This document shows, piece by piece, positions 11,462-20,300 of a DNA stretch of 34,340 nucleotides. The notes beneath the pieces are model-generated. The model searched no databases. It was not told the origin of the DNA and saw only the letters and a list, made by a program, of their open reading frames with translations. Source of the stretch: Calocera cornea HHB12733 (lineage: Eukaryota; Basidiomycota; Dacrymycetes; Dacrymycetales; Dacrymycetaceae). Where the stretch lies: positions 56,488 through 90,827 of the forward strand of contig KV424051.1 in assembly GCA_001632435.1 (NCBI GenBank), written 5' to 3'. Numbering within the stretch: position 1 is the stretch's first letter; each line of letters starts with the position of its first letter. Made by a program: the position numbers and the translations under genes.

Positions 11462-13836
11462 TCAATGGCAGCGCGCGCCGTTGGCCACGGCCCCGTCGGT
11501 GCTCGCAACATGCTCCGCAGGCACCGGCGCGTTAGCGGTGCCGAACGCGTGCTGGCTCTTGGTGTCGTTCGTGCTGGGGACGTCCAGGGCCGGGTTCTGC
11601 TTGAAGAACGAGACGGGCTTGAAGGTGATGCGCATCATGTCCGCTGGCATGACGGGCCAGTCCTCGGGGCGGGGGATATGGTTCGAGCCGACGGTGAAGA
11701 AGAGGATGATGTCCTCGTCGTCGACGGACTGGGCGCCCTTCATCCAGCCCTCGAGCGAGTCCTCGGGCGCGTTGTTCGACTGGGGGACGTACTTGCCCGC
11801 GGGCCAATCGCGGCCCTCCTCGAAGCGGGTTACCCAGAGGCTGCTGCGGGCAAAGGGGGCGCGGCGGCGGACCCAGCTGCCGGGCTGGGCGAGCAGCTTG
11901 GGGAACGCGCACGTCATGACCCTGTACCCTGCTGGCTGGCCGCTGGCGTAGTGCGGCCGGCGGCGGTTGATGATCGTCCAGCGGCGGTCGGCGTCGGCGT
12001 CCCACTGCCGCTCACCCTCGGCGGTGGTGCGGATGAGGGTGCTCCGGGTGGTGAAGGCGTTTCCGGCGTAGTTCTCGTCCGACCCCGTCGGGTACGGCGA
12101 GGCCACCACGTCCGTCTCGAGCACGCTGTTGTGCAGCCCGTCGACCATCGCGTCGAGCCGGAGGGAGAACAGGTGCTGGTGGTACTGCGCGTCGATGCGC
12201 GGCGCGACCTCGGTCGCGTGCGGGCCCGCGCGCTCGCCCTCGGCCAGCAGGTACACGTTGAGCACGCCCGAGAGGCGGATCTCGAGCTCGAAGGTGCCGT
12301 CCTGGTAGAAGTTCCAGTAGAAGATGTACTCGTAGTTTGCGACGGTGGCGACGAGGGAGACGACGAGTTTGCGGGCGCGCACGCTCTGCGCCCGCCCGCC
12401 CGGGCGGTAGTCCGTGTGCTTCCACAGCAGCCCGGCGTCCTCCTCGTGGATGCAGATCGCGTTCTTGACGAGGACGGGGGCGCCGGAGTGCGAGACGAAG
12501 CAGCCGGGCAGGTAGCAGATGGTGCCGAGGCAGTCGCAGCCCAGGCTGAGCTCGTTCGCCAGCGTGCCCATCCCGTACTCGCCGATGTCGAACGCAAACT
12601 TGCGCGGGTGCGGGTACTGCGGCTCCGCGTACGGGACGACCATCTCCGCGAGCGAGAGCTTGTACGCGATCGGCCGCACCGCCCCGCCGTCCGTGTACGT
12701 GATCGTGTTGAGCGTGAGGCCCTCGCGGCCGTTGAAGCCTTGTGCGCATCAGCACCTGTGTGACCCCGACCACACTGCGCGGAGAGAGCGGCGCACCGAT
12801 ATGCATCTTCCACTTCTGCCACTCGACCTCCCGCCCGCGCACAGTAAAGCTGACCCCCTCAGGCTGGACGACGTACAGCGGCTTGAGGTCCGTGCGCATG
12901 CTGAACGCCTCCTCTTTGGCGAGCAGCTCGGGAAGGTACTCGTGCTTCGTCAGCGGGGGCGGGATGCGCGCGCGGGCGAGGGCGGCGTCCAGCGGTGGGG
13001 GCTTGGTGGAAACGGGGTTGTTGCTGGGCGCGGGCTTGGGGAGCCGGTGCGGGGCAAAGTCGATGTGCACTACTTCCATCAGGTTCGAGTCGATGATGGG
13101 GAAGAAGTCCTGTGTGCGGCCGGGGAGCGGTCAGCGGGGCTCAGCACGGCGGCAAGGGTGGGAGAGGGGAAAGGCGGCGCACCATCGGATGCGCGTACAA
13201 GTTCTCGTCCTTGCCAAAGCGGGCGAACAGCAGGCACTGCTGCAGGCGCGTGCGCTTCGGCCACCGCTCGTCCATGCCGATGCTCCACCCGTCGGCGTGC
13301 AGCTGCTCGGGGGCGACGCCGACGTCCTTCGCGAGGGCGCACACGCGCGCGTCCTTGCGCAGCACCTCCTCGGACGCGCACAGCTCTTCCAGCGTGATCT
13401 GCGGCTGGGTGCCCTCGGGCAGGTGCTCGAGACCGGTCACCTCCCATGCGCCGCCGGTGCGCAGGGTGAGGTAGGCGGAGTACGCGTCGCCCGTGAGGGG
13501 GTTGACGAACTGGGACTCTGCCGTCCTGTCCAAGCTGGGCGGGGCGGGCTCGGGCGGGGTGCCGGTGAGGAGGGGGATGCCGAGCCAGGCGAGGACGGCG
13601 CGCTTGGGAGGCGGGACGAGGCTCGTGTTGATGAACTTTACCGCTTTGATCGTGCTGTGGGTGGCGACGTGCGTCCGGATCGCGAGGGAGACGGCGGTGA
13701 TCTCGTCGGGCGTGAGCGGGTCGAGCGGGTGCGCGCGCCCGGCGGTGCGGGCCGAGGTGTGCCCGTCCGTGGTTGCGGGGGTGGTGCCGGTGTTGGCGTC
13801 TACAGGAACGGGGGGAGTGGCAACGAGATGCGTACG
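11462..13836 (-). CDS. Copper-containing primary amine oxidase CAO3; start codon unresolved
   Basis: A third CAO, very GC-rich. Minus-strand exons are 13183 up to about 13836, 12797-13109 and 11462-12738. Family motifs are intact: FDIGEYGMG, LGCDCLG, TPQ Tyr in ANYEYIF, HQHLFSLRLD and NHIPRPEDWPVMP. The two remaining introns occupy the same sites as the last two of CAO2; the first three CAO2 introns are absent. The tail is short (NGARCH) and lacks the long Asn-Gly repeat. The N-terminal block HPLDPLTPDEITAV aligns with CAO2, but no ATG occurs in this frame up to the inverted repeat beginning near 13824. A possible rescue is a 15-bp first exon at 14215-14229 (Met-Ala-Pro-Val-Arg) spliced to 13836 over a 378-bp intron, which keeps frame and gives 752 residues. 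Otherwise the 5' end is broken. Confidence 0.85.
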
Positions 13837-13860
13837 CTGTACGCTGTACGCAGACGCGCG

Positions 13861-13881
13861 CCGGAGGCAATGTGCCTCCGG
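13861..13881. repeat. Perfect hairpin, 9-bp stem
   Basis: CCGGAGGCA, loop ATG, TGCCTCCGG. Lies at the inner edge of the left inverted arm. Confidence 0.85.
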
Positions 13882-13948
13882 AGTACCAAAACAGGCAATT
13901 TCTGTTGACGCGGAACGCTCTGTCAGGGTCCCACATTTGGCTACTGGG

Positions 13949-14155
13949 TTAGGATGCGTGTGTTAGGGTACTAGTTAGGACAAGCGAGCGGAGCGAGGTT
14001 AGGGTTGGGGATGGGTTAAGGTTAGGGTTGGGGGTGGGTTAGGGTTAGGGTGATAATATTATCTAAAATAATTCTAGGAGTGCGAGACCAGGCAAGGCTA
14101 TGGGCGGAGCCCATAGCCTTGAGCACCAATGTTACTATATTAGGTAGTTAGGGTG
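13949..14155 (+). repeat. Degenerate telomere-like repeats (TTAGGG type)
   Basis: Many GGGTTAG/GTTAGGG words with spacers occur between 13949 and 14050, including GGGTTAGGGTTAGGG near 14036-14050, and a few more (TTAGGTAGTTAGGG) at 14140-14153. TTAGGG is the usual telomere unit of filamentous fungi. The array is impure and is bounded by non-telomeric DNA on both sides, so it is interstitial here. Confidence 0.8.
14093..14121. repeat. Perfect hairpin, 13-bp stem
   Basis: CAAGGCTATGGGC, loop GGA, then the exact reverse complement. Located between the telomere-like repeats and the right inverted arm. Confidence 0.9.
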
Positions 14156-14772
14156 CAAGTTTGCCTCCGACGCGCGTCGGCGTACAGCGTACAGCGTACG
14201 CGTCTTGTGTATACTCGAACGGGGGCCATCCTGCTGTTGAGGGTGCTTGGGGTCGAGGGATGCAAGAGCTGCCGCGGCAGAGAGGTGCAGGAGAGCGGAG
14301 AGAGCGCACTGAGTAGTGCAGCAGGGCTATCGGGCGACGCTGGCCAGCACACAACGGCCCAGGGCGGGATAGCGGGTTGCAGCGCTGTGAGTCGAGGATG
14401 TCATCGTTACCTAACCGCCTCACGGCCATAACGGGCGCGGTCCTTATCTTATCCTCCGCTCGTGTGGGCCCGACTCGTCACGTTCAGTCCCCGATCGGCG
14501 AATCGGAGCTGCGGCTCGTGGTGACAACCCCGCGCTCGGCTCCGATCCAGGCGCCGCCAAGACGCGGCTCCGCGAGGTCCGATCGGACAACGTTAACCCC
14601 TCACGTCGTTCTGTTCAGAGGGGCACATCCCTGAGAGCGACCAAGATCCTCAATATCACAATACCGCGTGCGTCTGCCTATGCGGTTCAAGGTGGCATAT
14701 TACCGTACGGCTACTGAGCATATGGACAGTCCACCGACCCAACCAGCTGTGGGTTGCAGCAAGTTCCCGATC

Positions 14773-14811
14773 CAGTATCCATATGCAAAGCGATTCTCCG
14801 TCCTATCGTAC
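14773..14811 (+). repeat. Dispersed motif, copy 1
   Basis: CAGTATCCATATGCAA followed by CCGTCCTATCGTACA. One of four copies of CAGTATCCRTATGCAA in the window. Confidence 0.7.
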
Positions 14812-15350
14812 AGCAGAGAACGCTTTTGCGCTTCTCCTTCACGTGCCCCGGGAACCAGTTTCCGCCAAGGTTCGACCAGGTGCCGCCCGGGTGGCTCGAC
14901 TCTGATGCAAGCAAATATAATACATGACCAACAACAGTCTCACATCTGGCAGCTTGCACTCGGGTGCAGGAGTGGGGAACCACAATGTACTTCCGCCAGG
15001 GTTAGACCACTGGCAGCGCAAGTGGTCCAATCCTGGCAGAAGCAATGTCATGGTCTGCCCACCGATGCAATTGCTTCCGTCATGGTTAGACCACCCATGG
15101 TTCGGGCACTGTACAGCCCATACTTGGGCGTTGACAGTAATGCACTTGCCCTGGGGATCATGGCTTTCGTTTTATAGGTGTATGGCTTCCGGTCTCTAGG
15201 TTGATGGCTTCCGGTTTGAGGGCGATCCCTTTCCGAGCCTCGCGCGGCTTGACTTTGCGGCCAGTGAATTTCCCTGGGCACAAAGAAGAATGCCTCCGTC
15301 GCGGCTCCCGCGAATCCCGCTAATTTCCCCAACTACAACTATTCTCCCAC

Positions 15351-15467
15351 TACGAGTCCGGAGGACAGCCACGGTGTCCCAAAAGTTGTTACGACTCCTG
15401 CGCACCGCCACGGTGCCCCACTTCGTGTCACGCCGCCCTCGAACAACCACGGGGCCCCACCTCATGT
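15351..15467. repeat. Three tandem 39-bp units
   Basis: Units 15351-15389, 15390-15428 and 15429-15467 share the core CCACGGTGTCCC / CCACGGTGCCCC / CCACGGGGCCCC at the same phase. On the minus strand the period is 13 codons, giving a WGPVVVR / WGTVAVR / WDTVAVL pattern inside an open frame (15196-15495). A weaker fourth unit may lie at 15312-15350. Confidence 0.8.
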
Positions 15468-15572
15468 TGGGGGCCGAGGCAGCCAGCATCTGCATGACCC
15501 AAGGTGTTGCGACGCAGTCGTGTGGTGTGCAGCGGCTTCAACCACGACTCTGACATCAACAGAGTTGGTCTG

Positions 15573-15603
15573 CAGTATCCGTATGCAACGCAATACGAGC
15601 GAC
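15573..15603 (+). repeat. Dispersed motif, copy 2
   Basis: CAGTATCCGTATGCAACGCA. It shares an upstream ATCAACAGAGT with copy 4 (ATCAAGAGAGT). Confidence 0.7.
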
Positions 15604-16147
15604 CGCCCGAGCTTTTGGCACCGGCGTGCCGCCGATTTCCAAACAGCGCGACTCAGTGAGTCACACTCGCACGCGCCACCGGGTAGTAAGACAGACTGGC
15701 ACGGAAACTTCGTCTCTCCGGGGCCAAACTCGTTTGTCTGGGACAGCGCGACCAGCCGGTCGACCGACTGTGATTGGGCCCATTGGGGATCCTCAATCGC
15801 CCCGGGCACTCGACGACTGCCGCACCCACACTGCAAACTTGTTCACCCGTCCATTATTACACCATAACGCACAATACCGACCCGCCGTACAGTACTGATA
15901 CAAAGATGCCTCCCCATGGACAGAGGCGTGCAGAGAAACCAAGAGATAACAACGACGAGTCGAAGAGCCTAGAACAAGCGATACTGCGACGCCAGAGAGA
16001 GACCAGAGAAACGAGCGAGGAGCGTATGTACAGAGTTTATGTTTACGGAACTCGTCCGGTTACATGCCGACCCGGGACCGTGCCAAGGCAGGGCAGCAGC
16101 CGTTGTCCATGCATGTGCCAAGCGGGCGACGATATGATGGTACAGCA

Positions 16148-17961
16148 CTACAGATGCGTGCAGCTGGGCAGGGTGATATTCTTCAGTTGTTTCCTGTGCC
16201 GGTGTGTCAGCTTCGAGTTATTCTTCTTGTGTGACCCCGACTGGCACAGCAGCAGCACAGCTCGAGGACCAGCCTGAGCTCACTCACGCGCTCGTGAACA
16301 GGCCCCACCCGCCCTCGACGCCCCCGTACGTCTCCTGCCGCCACGCCTCGTCGAACGCCTCGTACCAGAAGTAGCCCGTGCCGTTCTGGTTCGACGGGCA
16401 GACGAAGCTGTCCAGGAACGTCTGCAGCGCTGCCGGGGAGACGGTCGGGTACTGCGATTCGGGGGCGGAGAGGGGCAGGGTTGAGGGCCAGCCAGTCTCG
16501 CCGATGTACATCGCCGGGTTGGAGGCCGTCGCTTGCGAGGTGGACTGCGCGCGGAGGTCAGCAAGGCGCGGGCCGGGCCGGGATAGTACAGCAAGTGATA
16601 AGGCAGGGCAAGACGCACCAGCGCATAGTCCTTGAAGAACGTGGTCGTCCACTGCGCTGCACTGCCCAGCGGCACGCCATTCCTCCACGGCATCACGCTC
16701 GCCATCGCAAAGTCGAGTTCCTGGAGCAGCACCGGGGTGAACATGTTCCCCCCGTCTGCGGTCCCGACGGCGACGGGCGCGGAGAGGTTGAGCGCGGTGA
16801 TGGTGGCGCGCATGCTGGACACTTCGGACGAGACGTACGCGGCGGCCGTCTGCCCGGCTTGCGAGTTCGGGTCGGAGGTGTTGTGCGCCGCTAGGTAGGT
16901 GGCGATGAACTCTGGTAGCGGGTACGATGTCGGCAGTCAGTGTGGTTCGGGCGGGAGGGGGGGGGCACACACGATCGCCCACTACCACGCCCGCGACGTT
17001 CTTGGTGCCGTACGTCAGGAGGCTGTTGGCCACCTCGCTCGCCTGCTCGTAGAACCCCGTATTGTTCCCCGTCAAGTCTGTCGGCCCGTGTCAGCGGCGC
17101 CCCGAGGGGATGGACGAAGCAGGCGCGGGACTCACTCAGCGCGAGGTAGACGATCAGCTCGACGCCCGTCAGCCGGATAGCCTCGAGGACCATCCGGTCC
17201 TGCTCGCACTCGGCGCTGTATAGCCTGAGCCGCGTCGTCAACTGGGAGAGGAGGACAATGTCCTCGGTGACGTTGTTCTGGGTGATCTGGCAGTCGGGCG
17301 CGTACGCCCCGTACGGCACGTAGTCGAGCCCGTAGAAGCTGTTCTGCAGCGCCCCGTCAAGCACGTACGTACTGGGATCGCTCGGGTTCTCGAAGCTCAC
17401 CGCGCCGACGGTGCCGGGCAGCGGGCCCGGGCCGGAGGAGTGGGATCTGGACGCCCGGGAGACGAAGACGCCTACGACGGTCGCGACGATCACTGCGAGG
17501 AGGAGGGCCACGCCCCCGTAGATGAGGAGCCGGCGGCGCCGCTGCCGGGTAGCCGTGCCGTCCATATCCCAGTACCCCCCCTTACCCCTCCGGGGCCTGA
17601 CAGGACTCCGCGGGGGGAGCTCCTTAGCTGCCCCGGGGCTGAGCGGGCTCTTCATGTGTCCCTGCCCCAGCCCCTCCTGGTCCGGCTCTCGGTCGTCGGA
17701 GAAAGGCGCAAAGTGGCCCGTTCCCCCAGTGGAGAAGGAAAGCGTAGGCGCGCGCGGCCGAGCGGCCCGTTCTGGCGCACGCGGAAGGTCGGAGGGGGAG
17801 GGGTCGGCGAAGGGGTTGAGGGGTGCTGCGCGTGGGTCGGCGAAGGGAGATACATGTGGGTCTGGCGGGATGTCGGCGGCTGAGGCGGTCGAGTCTGTCG
17901 GCCTGTGGGCGCGCTCCTTGAGGGGGAGGACCTCGGAGGGGGTTGCGCGGTGGGCGGGCAT
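16148..17961 (-). CDS. GH17 glucan beta-1,3-glucosidase/endoglucanase-like, type II membrane, acid/base site altered
   Basis: GH17 members of this shape (BtgC-like) act on cell-wall beta-1,3-glucan from the outer face of the membrane. Minus-strand exons 17136-17961, 16973-17077, 16619-16911, 16288-16544 and 16148-16193 give 508 residues. A Pro-rich cytosolic N-terminus contains repeated FADP motifs; the membrane helix is at about 145-167 after RQRRRR; the GH17 domain follows, with VTEDIVLLSQLTTRLRLYSA near its start. Nucleophile Glu424 is present in GETGWPS. The clan GH-A Asn-Glu acid/base pair, expected as VGNE, reads VGDQ (Asp310-Gln311, Gln codon split by an intron); the other frame-compatible splice gives Asp-Arg. 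The last exon was found from KQLKNITLPSCTHL, matching the paralogue at 27044-28966. Catalysis may be lost. An upstream exon cannot be excluded. Confidence 0.88.
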
Positions 17962-19280
17962 CGGTGGGGCGCAGAGGGGTAAGCGCGGGGGATGATGTCC
18001 TGCGATGTCCGGGATGGCCGTCGGATGCTCGCGCGGTCCAAGCAGATAGACAAGCACCGTGCGCGCGAACGGGCCGAGCAGGGGGTTGATGTACAGTACA
18101 GTCGTCGTTATGCCCTCGACGGCTGGGCAGGGCAGGCGGCCCGTCAAAGGGGCGGGTCGTCGGCGGCGGCGCGCTCAGCGGTGACGTCGAAGACGAACAC
18201 GGAGGCGGATGGCGGGCATGCCCTCCTTCTGGACGCTTCGTGCTTTACACCCCAATATTGGTTATTCTCGTCTCTCTGAAGCGTTATTGCTTGTTGTAGG
18301 CTCTGTGATTCCTTGCTGTGTTTGTTCTGCACGCCTTTATTCATGGACAAGCGAAACAATTGTATAATTAAGGTGCTGCTGAAAATTGTAGTGTGTTATG
18401 ATACTGTATAACTATACTTTACCACTTGACCCGAGGTCCTGAAAACCGGTTACAGCTACTCTACATGTGCCGGAGACAGCATGTCAGGCATCTCCCAGGC
18501 CTGTCTCGCGAATGCAAGTAAGCAGCTCATGTCATCCTTCTGTAACTTAGTTCTTCTTCTTCCTCAACCATACTTCGACAACCACCAAGCTCAGCGCGGG
18601 TCCCGGTGCATGTCTGGTTTTCTGTCCATCTTCACTGAGCTCTTCCTCTTCCTGTTCCTCTCGACCGCTCTCAGATCCCCACAGTGCACTTGACTCTGGA
18701 TACCGCTGTTCTTTTCAATTTACCATTGAATACCGAACGCATGCCAAGCAAAGCATGTCGGGCACCTCGCAAGACTTGGCCGACCTCGAGCAAACATTGG
18801 AGAACTACAGCATACGGAGCTCGGAAGCACAAGCTGCCTTCCACGAAGGCGAGACTCAAAGGGCTTGTCTTGTTCATCGCCTCCTAGCTAGCGGAGAACG
18901 ACGGTATTACGGTGGGTATCGAACCAGGTTGCCATCAGAAGGTCGGATTGAGGGGAAGTTGCCAGCATACGCGCAACCATCGCCGCGTGCAGTGGCACCA
19001 AAGACACGGATTCCAGACGGGACGCTTGGGACATCGCAGGCGCTGAGAAGGCAAGCAGAGTGAATGTACAACACGGGCGTTGTCCCGAAAACGTAGCAGG
19101 GAGCCGATGGTCAGTCGCCGCATGAGTGAACCGTCAATGTTCATGCCCACGAAAGCAGATCGGCAGATGGTAAACGCCACGCAGTGCCAAAAAAGCGGTA
19201 AGATCAATCAAAGCAATGGTCGGCAGCATTGCTATTGCTCATGAGGATACGAATGCATACAACAGAATCAGCTTCATAGC
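17962..19280. other. Intergenic between GH17 gene and SEM1
   Basis: Upstream DNA of the GH17 gene (to about 18300), then AT-richer sequence. Only one weak candidate gene was seen (18755-19063, listed). ATGTCAGGCATCTCCCAGGC at 18481 resembles ATGTCGGGCACCTCGCAAGA at 18755, which may be a local duplication. Confidence 0.4.
18755..19063 (+). CDS. Weak small ORF, hypothetical
   Basis: A 102-residue open frame starting MSGTSQDLADLEQTLENYSI. The first 45 residues are polar and could form a coiled coil; the rest is Arg/Pro-rich. No family recognised and no introns inferred. It could be spurious, or a first exon of a larger gene. Confidence 0.25.
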   Translation: MSGTSQDLADLEQTLENYSIRSSEAQAAFHEGETQRACLVHRLLASGERRYYGGYRTRLPSEGRIEGKLPAYAQPSPRAVAPKTRIPDGTLGTSQALRRQAE

Positions 19281-19728
19281 TCAGTGACTCATGGTTGTAT
19301 CCTCTCCTTGCGCAGCAGTCTTCTCGATCTCCGCCCTACGCATACAGTCAGCGTATCAGTCACAAGAAGATAGGTACAGAAGACACACCGAAGCAGCTTC
19401 GAGAAGTCCTCATCTACATCATCGTCGTCCCAGTTCTCCTCCCACAGGCTGTCGGATGCCGGTTGGCCCGAGGCGGTCGGGGCGCCTGGATCGGTCTTGA
19501 GGAACGACAAGTCCGTCTCCGCGTCTTCCCAATCTACGAACGAGCCCAGCTTAGTATATGCACGGGCGGCGGGTAAAAGATGATAGACATACCTTGCGTC
19601 TCGAACTCCTCGAACTCGTCATCCTCCTCGAGAGCACCGAGCTGAGGTAACGGCTCTTTCTTCTCCTCAGCGGGCTTTTCGGTCGTGGCAGCAGGCGCAG
19701 CGTTTTTTGCGGGCGTTGTTGAGGACAT
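19281..19728 (-). CDS. SEM1: 26S proteasome regulatory-particle subunit Sem1/Dss1
   Basis: Sem1/Dss1 is a small, acidic, mostly unfolded protein that joins the proteasome lid and also the TREX-2 mRNA-export complex and BRCA2-type repair complexes. Minus-strand exons 19593-19728, 19389-19533 and 19281-19335 join to 111 residues. The conserved blocks are clear: LGALEEDDEFEEFETQ, DWEDAETDLSFLK, and SLWEENWDDDDVDEDFSKLL with the aromatic-acidic motif typical of the family, followed by a short helix (RAEIEK). The first 25 residues are Ala/Thr/Lys-rich and not conserved. The introns carry CTAAG and CTGAC branch-like motifs. The gene is head-to-head with the sirtuin gene. Confidence 0.95.
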
Positions 19729-20300
19729 GATAGCAGGGATGAGGTATATGCGTTCTATGCGGAGAGTAGCGGTGTATGCGCCGAGTGGTCGTCCTTGTCA
19801 GGGCTCTGAAAGAGACGCGTCACGACTGTTTGAGTGGCGAGCGGATTGACCCTCTGCACGCGAGCAAGGCGCGAGGGATGGAAGGCGCGGCCTCCGTGTG
19901 GCTGTGCTGTCCAAGAGCCGCCGCCCGAGACCAGGGCTTATGATGAACGGGACAATCTGTGAGCTAACGACGCGGACGCAGCGCCCGACACCCGCACGGG
20001 CCAGCGCCGCACCACGACGACACGCCGTACCCCCGTCCACCCGGCACTGCAACCATCGCCAACGCTGAGGGCGCGCTTGTCGCCGCTGCGCACTCAGACA
20101 GACGCCTTGTCTGGCTTAGACGACGGGCTCGGGCCATCTGCACCGGCCATCCATCCGGCGAGCAGCTGGTCGCTTTAACCAACCCCTGGTGGAGCCACGT
20201 TAAATGATCCCTCGATCATCCGCCTCCTCTGTCTCTCTTTAGCTCGCTCACCGTCCTCGCCCTCCCTCTTTTCCCCGCTATCGTACCCATCCACCGCACG
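19729..20300. promoter_or_regulatory. Shared divergent promoter region of SEM1 and the sirtuin gene
   Basis: 572 bp between the two start codons with no supported gene. No clear TATA box; a pyrimidine-rich stretch (CTCTGTCTCTCTTTAGCTCG, about 20225-20245) precedes the sirtuin ATG. Confidence 0.5.

Larger units (their letters stand above)
13824..14207. repeat. 384-bp structure with 47-bp inverted arms at the 5' end of CAO3
   Basis: The reverse complement of 13824-13870 matches 14161-14207 at 43 of 47 positions; both carry three GCGTAC units in a row (GCGTACAGCGTACAGCGTAC). The inside holds degenerate telomere-like repeats and two perfect hairpins. The arms nearly coincide with the borders of the candidate CAO3 intron (13837-14214). 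It could be a fold-back or MITE-like insertion, or an intron born from one. No coding capacity was seen. Confidence 0.8.
14230..16147. other. Gene-poor interval between CAO3 and the first GH17 gene
   Basis: No supported gene in about 1.9 kb. It contains a 39-bp tandem repeat, two copies of a dispersed motif (both listed separately), and an ATG-initiated plus-strand frame from 15906 with a charged start (KSLEQAILRRQRETRETSEE), which overlaps the 3' exons of the GH17 gene and is weak as a gene. CAO3 promoter elements would lie at its left end; none were recognised. Confidence 0.5.

Noticed and set aside
11465..12763. 432-residue plus-strand ORF
   Set aside because: It is the antisense shadow of CAO3, which carries the conserved motifs.
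13949..14155. True chromosome end
   Set aside because: Ordinary gene-bearing sequence continues for 20 kb beyond the repeats and the repeats are impure.
15774..16277. Plus-strand ORF with Cys-rich hydrophobic end
   Set aside because: Its C-terminal half overlaps the last exons of the GH17 gene on the other strand, which are supported by the paralogue; its start is unremarkable.
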